From Chlorogloeopsis sp038404745 (lineage in GTDB: Bacteria > Cyanobacteriota > Cyanobacteriia > Cyanobacteriales > Nostocaceae), in assembly GCF_038404745.2 (NCBI RefSeq), contig NZ_JAYKTT020000002.1:238491-302490 (forward strand): a DNA stretch of 64,000 bases. Direction: 5' to 3'. Shown here one piece after another: positions 61,985 through 64,000 of the stretch. Position 1 is the first letter of the stretch. Each line of letters opens with the position of its first letter. The position numbers and the translations under genes are program-made. The notes under the pieces were generated by a model. The model was not told where the DNA came from. It was given only the letters and a program-made list of their open reading frames with translations, and did no database searches.

Positions 61985-63841
61985 TTGTCTCAAGAACGTG
62001 AAGGTATTAGCAAAGTGCTGTTAGCTGAATTTTCTCCACTTGCTGCGATCGCTACCACTATTACAGGTGCAAAAAAGCTACAAGTACTTGAGCAAAATCC
62101 TGGCACAACTCTATGGGTGCCAGAAGATTTAATCCAAATTAAAGGTGCAAACACGTACACAGGCTCTTTAAAAAATCACATAGCACAACTGTGGCAGACG
62201 CAGCGTGCTTTTGTATTTTGTTTGGCAACAGGTGCGGTAGTGCGGCTAATTGCTCCCTTGTTGCAACACAAATCAATAGATCCGGCGGTAGTAGTAGTTG
62301 ATGAGGCGGGACATTTTGTAATTAGTTTGTGCAGTGGACATCAAGGTGGTGGAGATCAGCTAGCAAATTTGATTGCTTTACAACTAGAGGCAACTCCTGT
62401 GATCACTGGGGCTTCCACAGCTTTAGGACTAACAGCAGTAGATATGTTGGGAGTTCCCTTTGGTTGGCGTCGGGGTAATGGTAACTGGACGGGTGTTAGT
62501 GCAGCTGTGGCAAGGGGTGAAATTGTACAAGTCATTCAAGAAGCTGGTTCTACTCTGTGGCAGAACCATTTACCCGCTGGACATGCTTTTGAGTTCGGTG
62601 CATCCCTAATACCAAAGGCGAAAATTTGGATTACTGCCAAACTTTCTTCCACTCCCCAACTCCCCGAAATCTACTGGCATCCACGCGTTTTGTGGGTGGG
62701 AATTGGTTGTGAACGGGGAAGTTCTCGCCATTTAATTGAAACAGCTATTAGACAGGTATTTAGAGAACATCAACTGGCAGAAGATGCGATCGCAGGAATT
62801 GCCACGATTGATATTAAAGCTGATGAAGTTGGTTTAGTAGAACTTTGCCAAGAGCGAGATTGGCCTTTAAAAACTTTTACTGCTGATGTTCTGCGGATAG
62901 TTTCTGTTCCCAACCCCTCTCAAGTTGTGGAAAAAGAAGTGGGAACACCTAGTGTGGCTGAAGCTGCTGCTTTATGCGCAGCAGACGAGGTGAGGTTATT
63001 TGTCCCCAAGCAAATTTTTCGATTGCAGAGAGAGCTAGGCGCTGTCACAATTGCAGTTGCCGAAGCAGAAAAAGAATACATCGGACGTACTGGAAAAATT
63101 TTACTTGTTGGCACCGGGCCGGGGCAATTAGATCAAATAACGCCAGCTGCTAAAACTGCCATCAGTAGTGCAGAAGTCGTGATTGGTTACAGTCTTTACA
63201 TAGATTTAATCAATTCTCTGCTTTCTCCTGGGCAGATTGTAGAATCTTTACCAATAACCAAGGAACGCCAACGCGCTCAACGGGCAATAGAGTTAGCCAA
63301 CTGGGGATTGAGTGTAGCAGTTATTTCTTCTGGAGACTGTGGAATTTACGGTATGGCAGGTTTAGTCTTGGAAGAGTTGCAAAGTCTAGGTTGGGATGGG
63401 AAAACACCGAGCATCCAAATTTTTCCTGGGATTAGCGCTTTGCAAGCTGCGGCATCGCGGGTGGGAACACCTTTGATGCATGACTTTTGTGCGATTAGCT
63501 TAAGCGATTTACTTACGCCTTGGGAAGTGATAGAAAAGCGTTTAGAAGCGGCGGCAGCAGCTGATTTTATTACAGCTTTATATAATCCGCGATCGCAAGC
63601 TCGTACCAAACAGCTAGTAATTGCTAGAGATATCTTTCTCAAGTATCGCCATCCCAACACACCAGTAGCAGTAGTGCGATCGGCTTATCGTCAAGATGAG
63701 GAAATTACTCTTACCACTTTGGAAAAATTACTTGATGTTACAGTTGATATGTTGACTACAGTATTAATTGGCAACTCTCATACTCGCATCCATGCCAACT
63801 GGATGATTACACCACGCGGATATTTGGGTTTTGGTAGTTAA
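61985..63841 (+). CDS. CbiG-CobJ fusion, cobalamin biosynthesis
   Basis: 618 residues. The N-terminal CbiG-like part (about 10-350, 'WVPEDLIQIKGANTYTGSLK', 'IVVDEAGHFVISLCSGHQGG') opens the lactone ring, and the C-terminal CobJ/CbiH part (about 372-615, 'ILLVGTGPGQLDQITPAAKT', 'VAVISSGDCGIYGMAGL', 'ALYNPRSQARTKQLVIAR') is the C17-methyltransferase that uses SAM. The two are consecutive steps of corrin-ring contraction, and the fusion is common in cyanobacteria. The start is uncertain: TTG 61985 follows an in-frame stop; GTG 62015 is an alternative. No cobalamin riboswitch seen. Confidence 0.9.
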   Translation: MSQEREGISKVLLAEFSPLAAIATTITGAKKLQVLEQNPGTTLWVPEDLIQIKGANTYTGSLKNHIAQLWQTQRAFVFCLATGAVVRLIAPLLQHKSIDPAVVVVDEAGHFVISLCSGHQGGGDQLANLIALQLEATPVITGASTALGLTAVDMLGVPFGWRRGNGNWTGVSAAVARGEIVQVIQEAGSTLWQNHLPAGHAFEFGASLIPKAKIWITAKLSSTPQLPEIYWHPRVLWVGIGCERGSSRHLIETAIRQVFREHQLAEDAIAGIATIDIKADEVGLVELCQERDWPLKTFTADVLRIVSVPNPSQVVEKEVGTPSVAEAAALCAADEVRLFVPKQIFRLQRELGAVTIAVAEAEKEYIGRTGKILLVGTGPGQLDQITPAAKTAISSAEVVIGYSLYIDLINSLLSPGQIVESLPITKERQRAQRAIELANWGLSVAVISSGDCGIYGMAGLVLEELQSLGWDGKTPSIQIFPGISALQAAASRVGTPLMHDFCAISLSDLLTPWEVIEKRLEAAAAADFITALYNPRSQARTKQLVIARDIFLKYRHPNTPVAVVRSAYRQDEEITLTTLEKLLDVTVDMLTTVLIGNSHTRIHANWMITPRGYLGFGS

Positions 63842-63883
63842 TAGAGATAGTAGTTAGTGGTAAACAATCAACAACTAATTACT

Positions 63884-63947
63884 GTACGAGTAGGTTCAAA
63901 AGATAAATCATCGGTTTTAACCGAAAGATTAGTAACAAAACCCGCAC
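63884..63947. repeat. 64-bp palindromic-ended element (GTACGAGTAGGTT type)
   Basis: GTACGAGTAGGTT to AACAAAACCCGCAC, with an inner TCGGTTTTAACCGA hairpin. A degenerate relative of 60608-60672 and 3169-3234. Confidence 0.6.
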
Positions 63948-64000
63948 GCCAGTTGCTACAACGGGGGAACCCCCAAGGGCGCACTGGCTCCCCTACTATC
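63948..64000. repeat. Start of a GCTACAACGGGGG-type repeat at the window edge
   Basis: CAGTTGCTACAACGGGGGAA, then CCCCCAAGGGCGCACTGG. Related to the in-gene stretch at 3392-3470. It continues beyond the window. Confidence 0.55.

Overview
The window is chromosomal DNA from a cyanobacterium, very probably a filamentous member of the Nostocales. The evidence is the dense scatter of the HIP1 octamer GCGATCGC, the short tandem heptamers and palindromic repeats typical of those genomes, and genes specific to oxygenic phototrophs or cyanobacteria: petN, a Ycf46-type AAA ATPase, a crtD-like carotenoid desaturase, a LabA-like NYN protein, DUF1997, DUF4079, an EGY-like site-2 protease and a CbiG-CobJ fusion. 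No rRNA, tRNA, prophage, intact insertion sequence or CRISPR array was seen.

Bases 1-12500 are a signalling region. It begins with the receiver-domain end of a hybrid histidine kinase cut by the window edge. Then come the last 40 codons of another kinase, an 84-bp repeat array, a full hybrid kinase interrupted by one in-frame TGA, a second copy of the array, a decayed PIN-toxin module and an intact 1661-residue hybrid kinase. The layout reads as an amplified [repeat array - toxin module - kinase] unit eroded by deletion. A CheR-PAS methyltransferase follows.

Bases 12500-22600 hold a small exported protein, a divergent SAM-synthetase paralogue, a large P-type ATPase with an HMA-like N-terminus, a GH10-like glycosidase, a site-2 protease, and a trypsin-like/TPR protein that lost the middle of its protease domain.

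Bases 22600-27500 are an accessory zone of toxin-antitoxin modules, some intact (DUF433/DUF5615, RelE-type) and some broken (VapC stub, PemK/MazF with two frameshifts, orphan antitoxins). They lie among HIP1-bounded repeats and a MITE-like palindrome.

Bases 27500-64000 are mostly housekeeping: a B12-binding radical SAM enzyme, petN with a small companion ORF, Ycf46, a HicAB-like pair, a double histidine phosphatase beside a dihydroorotase-like protein lacking metal ligands, two carotenoid-desaturase-family flavoproteins, an MCE lipid-transport pair, rpiA, fructosamine kinase, an M16 peptidase, hslO, HtrA, a CsoR/InrS-type metal sensor, menH, an ankyrin protein and cbiG-cobJ.

The strongest unusual signal is a set of G/C-rich palindromic repeats found between genes and also inside at least five coding sequences, where they keep the frame and lengthen linkers or loops. 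The linker of the first kinase carries three different repeat families. All functional calls rest on reading motifs by eye; no database search was run.
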